Positions 26,794-34,905 of a DNA stretch of 64,000 nucleotides are shown one piece after another (position 1 is the stretch's first letter; each line of letters begins with the position of its first letter). This DNA comes from Pseudomonas putida (GTDB lineage Bacteria; Pseudomonadota; Gammaproteobacteria; Pseudomonadales; Pseudomonadaceae): the NCBI RefSeq assembly GCF_022627325.1, contig NZ_JAETZZ010000017.1, forward strand, positions 1 to 64,000, read 5' to 3'. Both the position numbers and the translations under genes were made by a program. The notes under the pieces were generated by a model that saw only the letters and a program-made list of their open reading frames with translations, was not told the origin of the DNA and made no database searches.

Positions 26794-26999
26794 AACCTCC
26801 GATTTTGCCTTGCCTGACCCGGCCCATTACTGGAGGTACTCCCTGTACCCCTAGGCCACTCCGATCCTGCAACAATCAGAACAGCCCGGCCCCTTGGTCA
26901 TGTGCAACCCCTCCTCGGGGCGGCGCATCATAGAAGCGAGAACTATAGAAAGGTTCCGCTTCTATTACGTGACAGTGCGCGACCTATCGTCCCTGACAC

Positions 27000-27470
27000 T
27001 CAGTACCAGTTCGGGTCACGCTTGAGCTGCTCCTTCAGCATCGCCTGCATGCCTTCGTCCGGCTCACCCAGCCAACGATACTGCGCATGCCGGGTGGGAG
27101 ACTTGTCGCTCGGCAGGCCTTCGGGCACCTCTACCAGCATTCCGTAGGCGTCATCCTTGTCCCAGCTGAATGCTACGATCAGGCGTTTGTAGGTGCAGTT
27201 GTCTTTGGATTCACACAGCGGGCCGACGAGGTATTTATCGCCATCCTCGGTCACTGCAGACATCTGCTCCTGCGCGCTGCCCGTCAGGTTGATCACCCAG
27301 TCGGGCAGGCGTTCCTCGCCTTCGATCGCGTCCTGCCAGGTTTCCCGGTATTCAGGGTCAGAACCAAGCAGCTGGTCGACCCTGACCTGGCCATCATTGG
27401 CCGCCATCGCCATTGCGCTGCTACCCAACAGCAGGGCCGCAGCTATGGCATTGCAGAGCTTCCTGCTCAT
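27000..27470 (-). CDS. Ivy-like inhibitor of vertebrate-type lysozyme
   Basis: A 156-residue exported protein with a signal peptide over about residues 1-23. The rest resembles the Ivy family: YRETWQ...LPDWV, then a cysteine pair (Cys86 and Cys92 in CESKDNC), RLIVAFSWDKDDAYGMLVEV, and a C-terminal WLGEPDEGMQAML. Classic Ivy has a CKPHDC inhibitory loop; here the loop is one residue longer and lacks the histidine, so inhibition strength is uncertain. ATG 27470 is preceded by GAGG and starts 2 bp after the DUF1328 gene, forming an operon. Confidence 0.72.
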   Translation of the reverse strand: MSRKLCNAIAAALLLGSSAMAMAANDGQVRVDQLLGSDPEYRETWQDAIEGEERLPDWVINLTGSAQEQMSAVTEDGDKYLVGPLCESKDNCTYKRLIVAFSWDKDDAYGMLVEVPEGLPSDKSPTRHAQYRWLGEPDEGMQAMLKEQLKRDPNWY

Positions 27471-27472
27471 CG

Positions 27473-27634
27473 TCAACCTCGACCACGTCCAAAGAAGAAG
27501 GAGGCTACGAACAGGACCAGGAAGACAATGAACAGGATCTTCGCGATACCCGTGGCAGCGCCGGCGATACCACCGAAGCCCAGGACAGCAGCGATGATGG
27601 CGATGATGAGGAAAGTGATAGCCCAACTCAGCAT
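27473..27634 (-). CDS. DUF1328 small membrane protein
   Basis: A 53-residue protein beginning MLSWAITFLIIAIIAAVLGF, with the glycine/alanine-rich turn GGIAGAATGIAK, a second helix and a final GRGRG. This is the YtjA/DUF1328 pattern of two short helices. GGAGAAGC lies just before the ATG at 27634. Such proteins are widespread in stress-related operons and have no assigned function. It is 2 bp upstream of the Ivy-like gene and surely co-transcribed with it. Confidence 0.88.
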   Translation of the reverse strand: MLSWAITFLIIAIIAAVLGFGGIAGAATGIAKILFIVFLVLFVASFFFGRGRG

Positions 27635-27690
27635 GATGCTTCTCCTTTCTTTTTTGAAATCGATCCGGCCGGTGTCAAAACTGCAGCGCC

Positions 27691-27975
27691 TTAAAATACC
27701 CAGCGTTGCTGAGGCACTACTTTTTCAACAGTGGCTGGCGAGGTATTGGCAGAAGGCAGCGTTTGGGCTGCCCTCACCAAAGTGTTGGCACGTGTTGCCT
27801 GGATCTGCGCTATCAGCGCAGTCTGCGCCGCAACCTGCTCAGTCAGTCGCGCGGTCTGCCAGCTGTAGTAAAAAAGGCCTGCGGCCAAAGTCAGCAGCAA
27901 CGCCAACCCGAGGAACAGGAATTGGCGCAGGGGCAGTGCGGCGATCTGTGAACGGTTGACGGATTGGCGGTTCAT
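27691..27975 (-). CDS. Short single-pass membrane protein with coiled coil (unknown)
   Basis: A 94-residue protein I do not recognise. It has a basic N-terminus, one hydrophobic helix at about residues 17-37 (FLFLGLALLLTLAAGLFYY), then a heptad-like segment (ARLTEQVAAQTALIAQIQATRANTLV) and a Pro/Val-rich tail. Cell-division FtsL-like or tail-anchored scaffold topology fits, with the C-terminus outside the cytoplasm. AGGAG lies 8 bases before ATG 27975. It lies 56 bp upstream of the DUF1328 gene on the same strand and may share its transcript. Confidence 0.65.
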   Translation of the reverse strand: MNRQSVNRSQIAALPLRQFLFLGLALLLTLAAGLFYYSWQTARLTEQVAAQTALIAQIQATRANTLVRAAQTLPSANTSPATVEKVVPQQRWVF

Positions 27976-28152
27976 GCCGGCTTCTCCTGCTGTAATTTTT
28001 CTATTCAAACCTGAACAGGTAATTGCAGCCTGCATGCCAGCCTTTCGGTTTCAAATAAATCCTTATAAATCAGCAACTTATACTCACGTCGACTTGGGCT
28101 TGAGGACGTATCCTGCACGATGCCCGCCGTGGGGTCGTGCGTATTGCACGAT

Positions 28153-28974
28153 TCATCCTTCAACCTTGGTGGCCACCTTCAGCAGATCGGCGTCCACCCC
28201 CCGCACTCCAATGATCTGGCGCGCGATCTCGACAGCGATGGTTTTCTGCTCGCTGCTGACCACCTCACCGGACAGCCGCACCATGCCTTGATCACTGGCT
28301 ACCCGGATGTTCAGCCCATCAAGATTGCGGCTGAAGCGCAAGCTGGTCTGGATCTTGTCGATCACCCAACTGTCCGTTGGCTGCGGCGCAGTGGACACGC
28401 CCACAGGCGTTTCGCGAGCCTGGGCCATGGCAGCCGAATCCAGACTGACCAGGTTGTTGACCAGGTACACACCGTCCGTGGTACGCGCTATCACACCGGC
28501 CAGGTCCTTGGCCTCAGCGCTGTCGACCTTGCCGCGCAGGGTAATCACACCCTCACTGCTCTGCACCTCGATAGGCGCCTTCTCTGTCGTACGGCTCCAC
28601 AACAGCCGCGCACGGATGACGGCAGCCAATGTGGCATCCTCAAGACGCTGAGCGTAAGCCCGCAATTCGAGCGGGCGCTCTACCAGGCCGGGGTTGACCT
28701 GCAACTGGTTGTCTATCTGTTCGATGCCCCGGGTGGCCTGCGCGACGTGTTCGGCCAGCTGACGCTCGACCTCATTCTCGACCTCCCCCGTCAGGCGTGC
28801 CCGCTTTCCATCCACCTCGACTTCGATGCGAAACGGGTTGAGCATGCGGTTGAGCGCCAGCGCCGTCTGCAGCGAGCCCTCCAGGCGCGCATCCTGAAGC
28901 GGGTCAGCGAACGCTGGGCTGCAAATGGATAACAGGCTGGCTGCCAACACAGCCGTTCGAGTGGTAAAGGACAT
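28153..28974 (-). CDS. Periplasmic BON-domain protein
   Basis: A 273-residue protein with a signal peptide (cleavage near AFA-DPL) and three BON-like repeats at about residues 30-95, 110-180 and 195-265. Each repeat has the pattern of an I/V-rich strand, an LxGxV turn and a helix (ARLTGEVENEVER, VITLRGKVDSAEA, MVRLSGEVVSSEQ). BON domains, as in OsmY, bind phospholipid or envelope surfaces and are induced by osmotic and envelope stress. AAGGAG lies 8 bases before ATG 28974. It is divergent from algB, which suggests shared stress control. Confidence 0.85.
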   Translation of the reverse strand: MSFTTRTAVLAASLLSICSPAFADPLQDARLEGSLQTALALNRMLNPFRIEVEVDGKRARLTGEVENEVERQLAEHVAQATRGIEQIDNQLQVNPGLVERPLELRAYAQRLEDATLAAVIRARLLWSRTTEKAPIEVQSSEGVITLRGKVDSAEAKDLAGVIARTTDGVYLVNNLVSLDSAAMAQARETPVGVSTAPQPTDSWVIDKIQTSLRFSRNLDGLNIRVASDQGMVRLSGEVVSSEQKTIAVEIARQIIGVRGVDADLLKVATKVEG

Positions 28975-29183
28975 GACCGCACTCCTTCTGTAGGCTAAAT
29001 CCACAAATCATCGCAACCAATGTGCCACCTCAATGCTCTAAGGCAATCATTGAGATACGCGGGTTCACGGCATTCTTCGGCCATTGGCTAGCATGCATAG
29101 GACAGAATCCTTCAGAATTGACCATGCAACTTGCCCGATTTTTCCCACACTAAATGAAGATCTTTCCCAAAGGAGCGCTGGAA

Positions 29184-30530
29184 ATGGAATCAGCCCAGGA
29201 CAACCAAGGCCGTATTCTGCTCGTGGATGACGAATCCGCGATCCTGCGTACCTTCCGCTACTGCCTCGAAGATGAGGGCTACAGCGTGGCCACGGCCAAC
29301 AGTGCCGCGCAGGCCGAAGCCTTGCTCCAGCGCCAGGTGTTCGACCTGTGCTTCCTCGACCTGCGCCTGGGTGAAGACAACGGCCTGGATGTCCTGGCAC
29401 AGATGCGCATTCAGGCACCGTGGATGCGCGTGGTGATCGTCACGGCGCATTCGGCCATCGACACTGCGGTCGATGCGATCCAGGCCGGTGCCGCCGACTA
29501 CCTGGTAAAACCCTGCAGCCCCGACCAGTTGCGCCTGGCCACTGCCAAGCAGCTGGAAGTCCGCCAGTTGTCGGCACGCCTGGAGGCGCTCGAAGGTGAA
29601 ATACGAAAGCCCAAGGACGGCCTGGACTCGCACAGCCCGGCAATGATGGCCGTGCTGGAGACCGCACGCCAGGTGGCAACCACCGATGCCAACATCCTCA
29701 TCCTGGGCGAATCAGGCACCGGCAAGGGCGAACTGGCCCGCGCCATTCACAGCTGGAGCAAGCGGACACGCAAGGCTTGCGTGACCATCAACTGCCCGTC
29801 GCTGAACGCCGAGCTGATGGAGAGCGAACTGTTCGGCCACACCCGCGGCGCGTTCACGGGCGCCAGTGAAAGCACGCTGGGCCGCGTCAACCAGGCCGAT
29901 GGTGGCACGCTGTTCCTCGACGAGATCGGCGATTTCCCTCTGACATTGCAGCCCAAATTGCTGCGCTTCATCCAGGATAAAGAGTATGAGCGGGTGGGCG
30001 ACCCCGTCACCCGGCGCGCCGATGTGCGCATCCTCGCGGCGACCAACCTGAACCTGGAAGAGATGGTCCGCGAAGGCCGCTTCCGTGAGGACTTGCTCTA
30101 CCGCCTGAACGTCATCACCTTGCACCTGCCGCCCCTGCGCGAGCGCAGTGAGGACATCCTTACCCTGGCCGATCGCTTCCTCGCCCGGTTCGTCAAGGAT
30201 TACGCGCGCCCTGCCCGCGGCTTCAGCGACGAAGCCCGCGCCGCACTGCTCAATTACCGCTGGCCGGGCAATATTCGCGAACTGCGCAACGTGGTCGAAC
30301 GCGCCAGCATCATCTGCCCCCAGGAGCGCGTGGAAATCGTCCACTTGGGTATGGGCGAGCAACCGGCAAGCAACGCGCCCCGTGTAGGTGCGGCGCTGAG
30401 CCTGGATGAACTGGAGCGTGCCCACATAGGCGCCGTGCTGGCAGCCAGTGACACACTGGACCAGGCCGCCAAGACCTTGGGTATCGATGCCTCGACCCTG
30501 TACCGCAAGCGTAAGCAGTACAACCTATGA
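29184..30530 (+). CDS. algB: NtrC-family response regulator AlgB
   Basis: A 448-residue response regulator. The receiver domain (residues 9-120) has the phospho-acceptor Asp59 in CFLDLRLG, the same position as in P. aeruginosa AlgB. The AAA+ sigma-54 interaction domain has Walker A GESGTGKGE, GAFTGA and a GGTLFLDEIGDFPL Walker B. A C-terminal Fis-type helix-turn-helix ends in ASTLYRKRKQYNL. ATG 29184 has AGGAG 8 bases upstream. It overlaps kinB by 4 bases. In P. aeruginosa AlgB activates alginate genes and, with KinB, affects virulence and light responses. Confidence 0.95.
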   Translation: MESAQDNQGRILLVDDESAILRTFRYCLEDEGYSVATANSAAQAEALLQRQVFDLCFLDLRLGEDNGLDVLAQMRIQAPWMRVVIVTAHSAIDTAVDAIQAGAADYLVKPCSPDQLRLATAKQLEVRQLSARLEALEGEIRKPKDGLDSHSPAMMAVLETARQVATTDANILILGESGTGKGELARAIHSWSKRTRKACVTINCPSLNAELMESELFGHTRGAFTGASESTLGRVNQADGGTLFLDEIGDFPLTLQPKLLRFIQDKEYERVGDPVTRRADVRILAATNLNLEEMVREGRFREDLLYRLNVITLHLPPLRERSEDILTLADRFLARFVKDYARPARGFSDEARAALLNYRWPGNIRELRNVVERASIICPQERVEIVHLGMGEQPASNAPRVGAALSLDELERAHIGAVLAASDTLDQAAKTLGIDASTLYRKRKQYNL

Positions 30531-32305
30531 GATGGCCGATGAAGCTGCGTACGCGGCTCTTCCTCAGCATTTCAGCACTGATCACAGTCGCCCTGCTGGG
30601 CCTGATGCTGGGTTTGGTCAGCGTCTTGCAAATGACCGCCGCCCAGCAAGCGTCGGTGCACAATACCACCCATGTTCTGGAAATAGGCTTGAAGCTACGG
30701 CAGAACCTGGGCGAGCAGTTGATGCTGATCCTCGATGCGCAAACTTCGCCCCAACGCCTGCGAGCTTTGCAAGACAATTTCCAGGACCTGCTTGACGAAG
30801 GGCTCGCACAAGGTGGTGAACGTACCGGCTTCAGCAAGGCCAGCAGCAACTACCAGGCCTTCCTGAGTGCCTATCGTCAAAGCCCTGCCCCGGCAAACAG
30901 CATGGGTGCCGACCAGCCACTGGGCGCCGCGTTCAACCAAGTGCGCACCGACCTGATCGATTCGCACAAACTTGCCATCGATTACATCACCCGCAGCGAA
31001 CAGATGTCTCGCGACCGCGCTCTGCTGGTCAGTGGTGTACTTGGCCTGACGGGCTTGGTTGTGCTGATGCTCGGCTTCGTTACCGCACACAACATCGCCC
31101 GTCGCTTTGGGCAACCCATCGAAGCCCTGGCCAAGGCCGCAGATCAACTTGGCCAAGGTAACTTCGATGTCACCTTACCCGTCAGCCAAGCCATAGAAAT
31201 CAACCAGCTCACCCGCCGCTTCGGCCTGATGGCAGAGGCGTTGCGCAAGCACCAGGAGACCAATGTCGATGAGCTGCTGGCTGGCCAACAACGCTTGCAG
31301 GCTGTGCTCGACAGCATCGACGATGGCTTGCTGATCATAGACCGCCAAGGCGACCTGGAGCATATCAACCCAGTCGCCCAGCGCCAGCTCGGCTGGAGCA
31401 AGAACCGCCTGGGCAGCCCTTTGGCAGAAGCACTGCAGCGCCCAGAGCTGGAGCAACAGCTGCGTCAGGTGCTGCGCGGCGGCAGCCTGGACCGCCCGCC
31501 TGAGGACCTGAGCATAGAGGTCGATGACGAGTCACGCTTGCTGTCCTACAGCCTGACCCCTGTCAGCCACCCGCAAGGGCCGATCCTCGGCGCCGTGATG
31601 GTGCTGCACGATGTGACCGAGCAGCGCGCGTTCGAACGTGTGCGTAGCGAATTCGTGCTGCGCGCCTCACATGAACTGCGTACGCCGGTCACCGGCATGC
31701 ACATGGCCTTCGGCTTGCTGCGAGAACGCGTGAAGTTTCCACCGCAGGCGCGTGAGAATGACCTGATGGAGACCATCAGCGAGGAAATGCAACGCCTGAC
31801 CCAGCTGATCAACGACCTGTTGAATTTCTCTCGCTACCAGAGCGGCCTGCAAAAACTCGAACTCGCCCCCTGCGCCATCGACGAACTGCTCGAACGTGCC
31901 CAGGCACGGTTCAGCGAGCAGGCATCGGTCAAGCAGATCGAGCTGATCAAGGCGCTGGAGCCACCGCTGCCTCGTATTCAGGCCGACATCGCCCAACTGG
32001 ACCGTGTGCTCGACAACCTGCTGCACAACGCCATTCGGCATACCGGCAGCGGCGGGCGAATCCGTCTCCATGCGCGACGCCACGCGGAACGCGTCATCAT
32101 CAGCGTGGAGGACAATGGCGAAGGCATTGCCTACGGACAGCAGGGGCGCATTTTCGAACCCTTTGTGCAGGTTGGGCGCAAGAAGGGCGGGGCCGGGCTG
32201 GGGCTGGCATTGTGCAAGGAAATCGTGCAATTGCACGGCGGCCGCATGGGCGTCTTCTCCCGGCCTGGGCAGGGGACGCAGTTCTACATGGCTCTTCCGG
32301 TCTGA
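30527..32305 (+). CDS. kinB: Sensor histidine kinase KinB
   Basis: A 592-residue membrane kinase. Transmembrane helices at about residues 11-33 and 166-188 flank a periplasmic helical domain. HAMP (residues 189-240), PAS (residues 255-365), a HisKA domain with His382 in SHELRTP, and an ATPase domain with N box DNLLHNAIRHT, DNGEG and GAGLGLAL follow. ATGA overlap with algB shows coupling; an in-frame ATG at 30539 is an alternative start. KinB is the cognate kinase/phosphatase of AlgB. Confidence 0.94.
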   Translation: MRWPMKLRTRLFLSISALITVALLGLMLGLVSVLQMTAAQQASVHNTTHVLEIGLKLRQNLGEQLMLILDAQTSPQRLRALQDNFQDLLDEGLAQGGERTGFSKASSNYQAFLSAYRQSPAPANSMGADQPLGAAFNQVRTDLIDSHKLAIDYITRSEQMSRDRALLVSGVLGLTGLVVLMLGFVTAHNIARRFGQPIEALAKAADQLGQGNFDVTLPVSQAIEINQLTRRFGLMAEALRKHQETNVDELLAGQQRLQAVLDSIDDGLLIIDRQGDLEHINPVAQRQLGWSKNRLGSPLAEALQRPELEQQLRQVLRGGSLDRPPEDLSIEVDDESRLLSYSLTPVSHPQGPILGAVMVLHDVTEQRAFERVRSEFVLRASHELRTPVTGMHMAFGLLRERVKFPPQARENDLMETISEEMQRLTQLINDLLNFSRYQSGLQKLELAPCAIDELLERAQARFSEQASVKQIELIKALEPPLPRIQADIAQLDRVLDNLLHNAIRHTGSGGRIRLHARRHAERVIISVEDNGEGIAYGQQGRIFEPFVQVGRKKGGAGLGLALCKEIVQLHGGRMGVFSRPGQGTQFYMALPV

Positions 32306-32359
32306 TTTTCCAGCTGAAGGTCGTTGGGGGCAACGCCTTGCCGGCCCTTGCACGTTCGC

Positions 32360-33988
32360 TCAAGGTTCATCGTCCAGCCGCGGCCTTCGGACCTGCCGCC
32401 CTCGCGTCACCAGCTCGACGAACTGCCGGGCATTGAGCGGATGGGCGAACAGCCAGCCCTGGCCATAGTTGACACCTTCACTGTTGAGCAGCACCGCCTG
32501 GGCCTCGCACTCTATGCCTTCGGCTATCACCCGCAGATGCAGGTCATGGGCCATGCGAATGATATGAGGCGCCACACCACTGCTGGCAGCATCATGCCCA
32601 AGCGCGTCGATGAAAGCCTTGTCGATCTTCAGGCAGTCCACCGGTAAGGTCTGCAGATAGGCCAGGCTGCAGTAGCCCGTGCCGAAGTCATCGATCAACA
32701 CCTGATGCCCCACCGCACGAAGCGCTTGCAGGTTGTCACGGGCCACCACCACATCGATCAGCCCCCGTTCGGTAACCTCGAAGGCGATCTGGCTGGCAGC
32801 CACCCGGTGCAGTGCCAGCAACCGCGCCGCCACCCGGCCAATGCGCGGGACCATCACATCACAGGCGGCCAGGTTCACCGAGATGTAAAGATTGCGGTGC
32901 GAACGCAGCAACTGGCCAAGTTGCTCCAGTACCCGCTGCAGCACGAAATCGGTGATCTGGCGAATCTGCCCGGTATTTTCGGCCAGCGGAATGAACAGGT
33001 CCGGGCTGGTCAGGGTCCCGTCCGGGCGCCGCCAGCGCACCAGCGCCTCAGCGCCAACGCAGCGCCGGCTGTCGAGTTCGATGATCGGCTGATAAAGCAC
33101 CTGCAGTTCACCACGGCGCAGCGCGTTCTGCAGCTCGGAACTCATGGAGCGCCGCTGCAGGATCAGTTGCAGCACCAGCCAGCCGATACAACAGGCAGCC
33201 AGAACACTACCGGGGAACAGCAACCAGAGCATGCCGTTCATCCTCAGTGGCAGGCTGGCACGCGGTGCGATCAGCACAAGCTGGTAATCGGGCGATTTGG
33301 TCAGCATGCGATAGACAAGGCGGTCGTGCAGTTCGAACAACGAATTGCCGCTGGGTGGCGGCCAATGCTCAGCGGGCGGCCAGACTTGTGGCGGGCCCAG
33401 TACGGGTATCGCTCTGGTGCCATTGTCCAGCACCACCAACAGGCTACCGCCGGGCGGCAGGTCAACCACGTCGGTCAAGTGCCCGCGCGAGGTAGAGACC
33501 AGGAAATTGCCGCGTGCCAGCATCAACGCGGCAAGGTTCTCGTTGGGTTCGGTAGTGGTGTTGAGCCAATAGCTATAAGTCGGGCCCTGGATGTCCGGGG
33601 CCCGCGTGGGCACGAAAGCGCGTGCCCCGCCGCGGTTGGAGCAGGCGACGTTGACGTCTACATACGCCGCCTCATAAATGAAACGCGAGCCCAGCCCAAC
33701 CTGCTGCAACAACGCCAACATCGCCGGGTTGCATCCGCGCAATGGCTGCGCCTGCAGGTCATCGACCCCCTCACGCAATTGGCCGAAAACCTGCTCGAGG
33801 CGGTCAAGAAAACGCTCGCCCTGAGCATTCATCTGCGCACTCTCGCTCTGCTTCATCTGCTGCAGCGCAATACCGATACTGGCAGTCAGCAACACAGCGG
33901 CGCTGGCCAACGCGGCCAAAGAGGCCAGCATCCAGGGACGGTAAAAAAATTGGCGCAACGCAGTTATCAGAGCCGACATGGGCAGCAT
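32360..33988 (-). CDS. Membrane c-di-GMP phosphodiesterase with CSS-type periplasmic domain and EAL domain
   Basis: A 542-residue protein. Two helices (about residues 19-42 and 252-275) enclose a periplasmic domain with cysteines in GCNPAM and VACSNRG. This matches CSS-motif sensors, but the motif reads CSN. The C-terminal EAL domain keeps catalytic residues: GAEALVRW, SVNLA, FEVTERG, IDDFGTGYCSL, LKIDKAF, AEGIE and GQGW, so it should hydrolyse c-di-GMP. CSS domains sense periplasmic thiol-disulfide state, and dsbA lies nearby. The start could also be ATG 33979. It is convergent with kinB. Confidence 0.88.
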   Translation of the reverse strand: MLPMSALITALRQFFYRPWMLASLAALASAAVLLTASIGIALQQMKQSESAQMNAQGERFLDRLEQVFGQLREGVDDLQAQPLRGCNPAMLALLQQVGLGSRFIYEAAYVDVNVACSNRGGARAFVPTRAPDIQGPTYSYWLNTTTEPNENLAALMLARGNFLVSTSRGHLTDVVDLPPGGSLLVVLDNGTRAIPVLGPPQVWPPAEHWPPPSGNSLFELHDRLVYRMLTKSPDYQLVLIAPRASLPLRMNGMLWLLFPGSVLAACCIGWLVLQLILQRRSMSSELQNALRRGELQVLYQPIIELDSRRCVGAEALVRWRRPDGTLTSPDLFIPLAENTGQIRQITDFVLQRVLEQLGQLLRSHRNLYISVNLAACDVMVPRIGRVAARLLALHRVAASQIAFEVTERGLIDVVVARDNLQALRAVGHQVLIDDFGTGYCSLAYLQTLPVDCLKIDKAFIDALGHDAASSGVAPHIIRMAHDLHLRVIAEGIECEAQAVLLNSEGVNYGQGWLFAHPLNARQFVELVTRGRQVRRPRLDDEP

Positions 33989-34063
33989 CCAGTTGATATA
34001 CAGGGTATAGCAACTGAATGGCGTATTGGCTTGGCCGTTTGGCGGAGCCCAGGGCGCGAAGGT

Positions 34064-34840
34064 TCAGCGCTTGCGGTTGAGCACGTGAAGCATGGCGGCT
34101 GTCTGCGCATCGGGCAGGCCGTCGAAGCGCTGTGGCCGGAAACGCATCTGGAACGCCGCAATGACATGGCGGGTAGCGACATCGAGCTGCCCGGTCTGTT
34201 CGATGGCGTAGCCGAAGCGTGCCAGCTCTTGCTGGTACCAACCTATGCTCGGCGGATTGACGTTGAAGTACGCCTGCTGGCGCGCCACGGCGCCAGGCTC
34301 TGGCCATACCCCAAGCCCCGCATCGGCCAGACGCTTCCAGGGGAACAGCGGCCCCGGGTCCAGTTTGCGCAAGGGTGCGATATCACTGTGGCCAACGATA
34401 TGGCTAGGGTCAATGTTGTTACGTTTGACGATGTCCTTGAGCAGCGCGATCAGAGACTGAATTTGCGCTTCGCTGTAGGGGTACCAGACTCGCCCGTTGG
34501 GCGTGGTGTCGAAGCCTGGGTTGACGATCTCGATACCGATCGAGCTCGAATTCAGCCAGGTTCGCCCCTGCCATTGGCTGTCCCCGGCATGCCAGGCACG
34601 ACGGCTTTCATCAACCAGTTGATACACCGTGGCCGGGCCATCTCCGATCAGGTAGTGGCTGCTGACCTCGCCGTGGGTCAGCAGCGCCAGCGAGCGCTCC
34701 AGCGAGGCGTTGGTGTAATGCAGCACGACGAACTGGATGCGGTTGTCCTGGTTGGCCGAGGGGTGGCTGCGGTCGATACGCAGGCCGGTCGAACAACCGG
34801 CCAGAACGATTAGCAAAAATGCAGTGAACAACGCTTTCAT
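34064..34840 (-). CDS. AmpDh2-like N-acetylmuramoyl-L-alanine amidase lipoprotein
   Basis: A 258-residue lipoprotein with lipobox VLAGC (Cys16). An amidase_2 domain has zinc residues in VVLHYTN, then EIVNPG, and HSDIAPLRKLDPG near residue 160. A C-terminal peptidoglycan-binding region (residues 195-255) follows. It cleaves the amide link between MurNAc and the stem peptide. The P. aeruginosa orthologue AmpDh2 lies in the same position after algB-kinB, is outer-membrane attached and takes part in wall recycling and AmpC control. Confidence 0.9.
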   Translation of the reverse strand: MKALFTAFLLIVLAGCSTGLRIDRSHPSANQDNRIQFVVLHYTNASLERSLALLTHGEVSSHYLIGDGPATVYQLVDESRRAWHAGDSQWQGRTWLNSSSIGIEIVNPGFDTTPNGRVWYPYSEAQIQSLIALLKDIVKRNNIDPSHIVGHSDIAPLRKLDPGPLFPWKRLADAGLGVWPEPGAVARQQAYFNVNPPSIGWYQQELARFGYAIEQTGQLDVATRHVIAAFQMRFRPQRFDGLPDAQTAAMLHVLNRKR

Positions 34841-34905
34841 GGAAGAAGCCAGGGTGGTTAGTCAGTGACGCTCTAGCATAACGTATGCGCCCCCGGCTCA
34901 CCCGC

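Larger units (their letters stand above)
26266..26999. other. 734-bp gene-free region between gltP and ivy-like gene
   Basis: No ORF here looks coding; a 96-codon plus-strand frame at 26643-26933 has no family features and atypical codon use. The region holds the gltP promoter side, a perfect dyad at 26472-26490, a GTTCGG/CCGAAC repeat near 26535, an A8 run near 26668, a strong compound hairpin at 26756-26793, and a CCCC/GGGG hairpin near 26908-26920. A TAGAAGCG/CGCTTCTA repeat at 26931-26964 is near the 3' end of the ivy-like gene. A small RNA is possible but unproven. Confidence 0.55.

Noticed and set aside
26643..26933. 96-codon plus-strand ORF in the gltP-ivy gap
   Set aside because: Cysteine/proline-rich sequence with no family likeness, no good ribosome binding site and a hairpin inside it; more likely non-coding.
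32705..34813. 702-codon open frame on the plus strand
   Set aside because: It lies opposite the EAL and amidase genes and runs across both. Its composition (His/Gln/Arg-rich, no domain) is the mirror of high-GC codon bias, while the minus-strand proteins have intact catalytic motifs.
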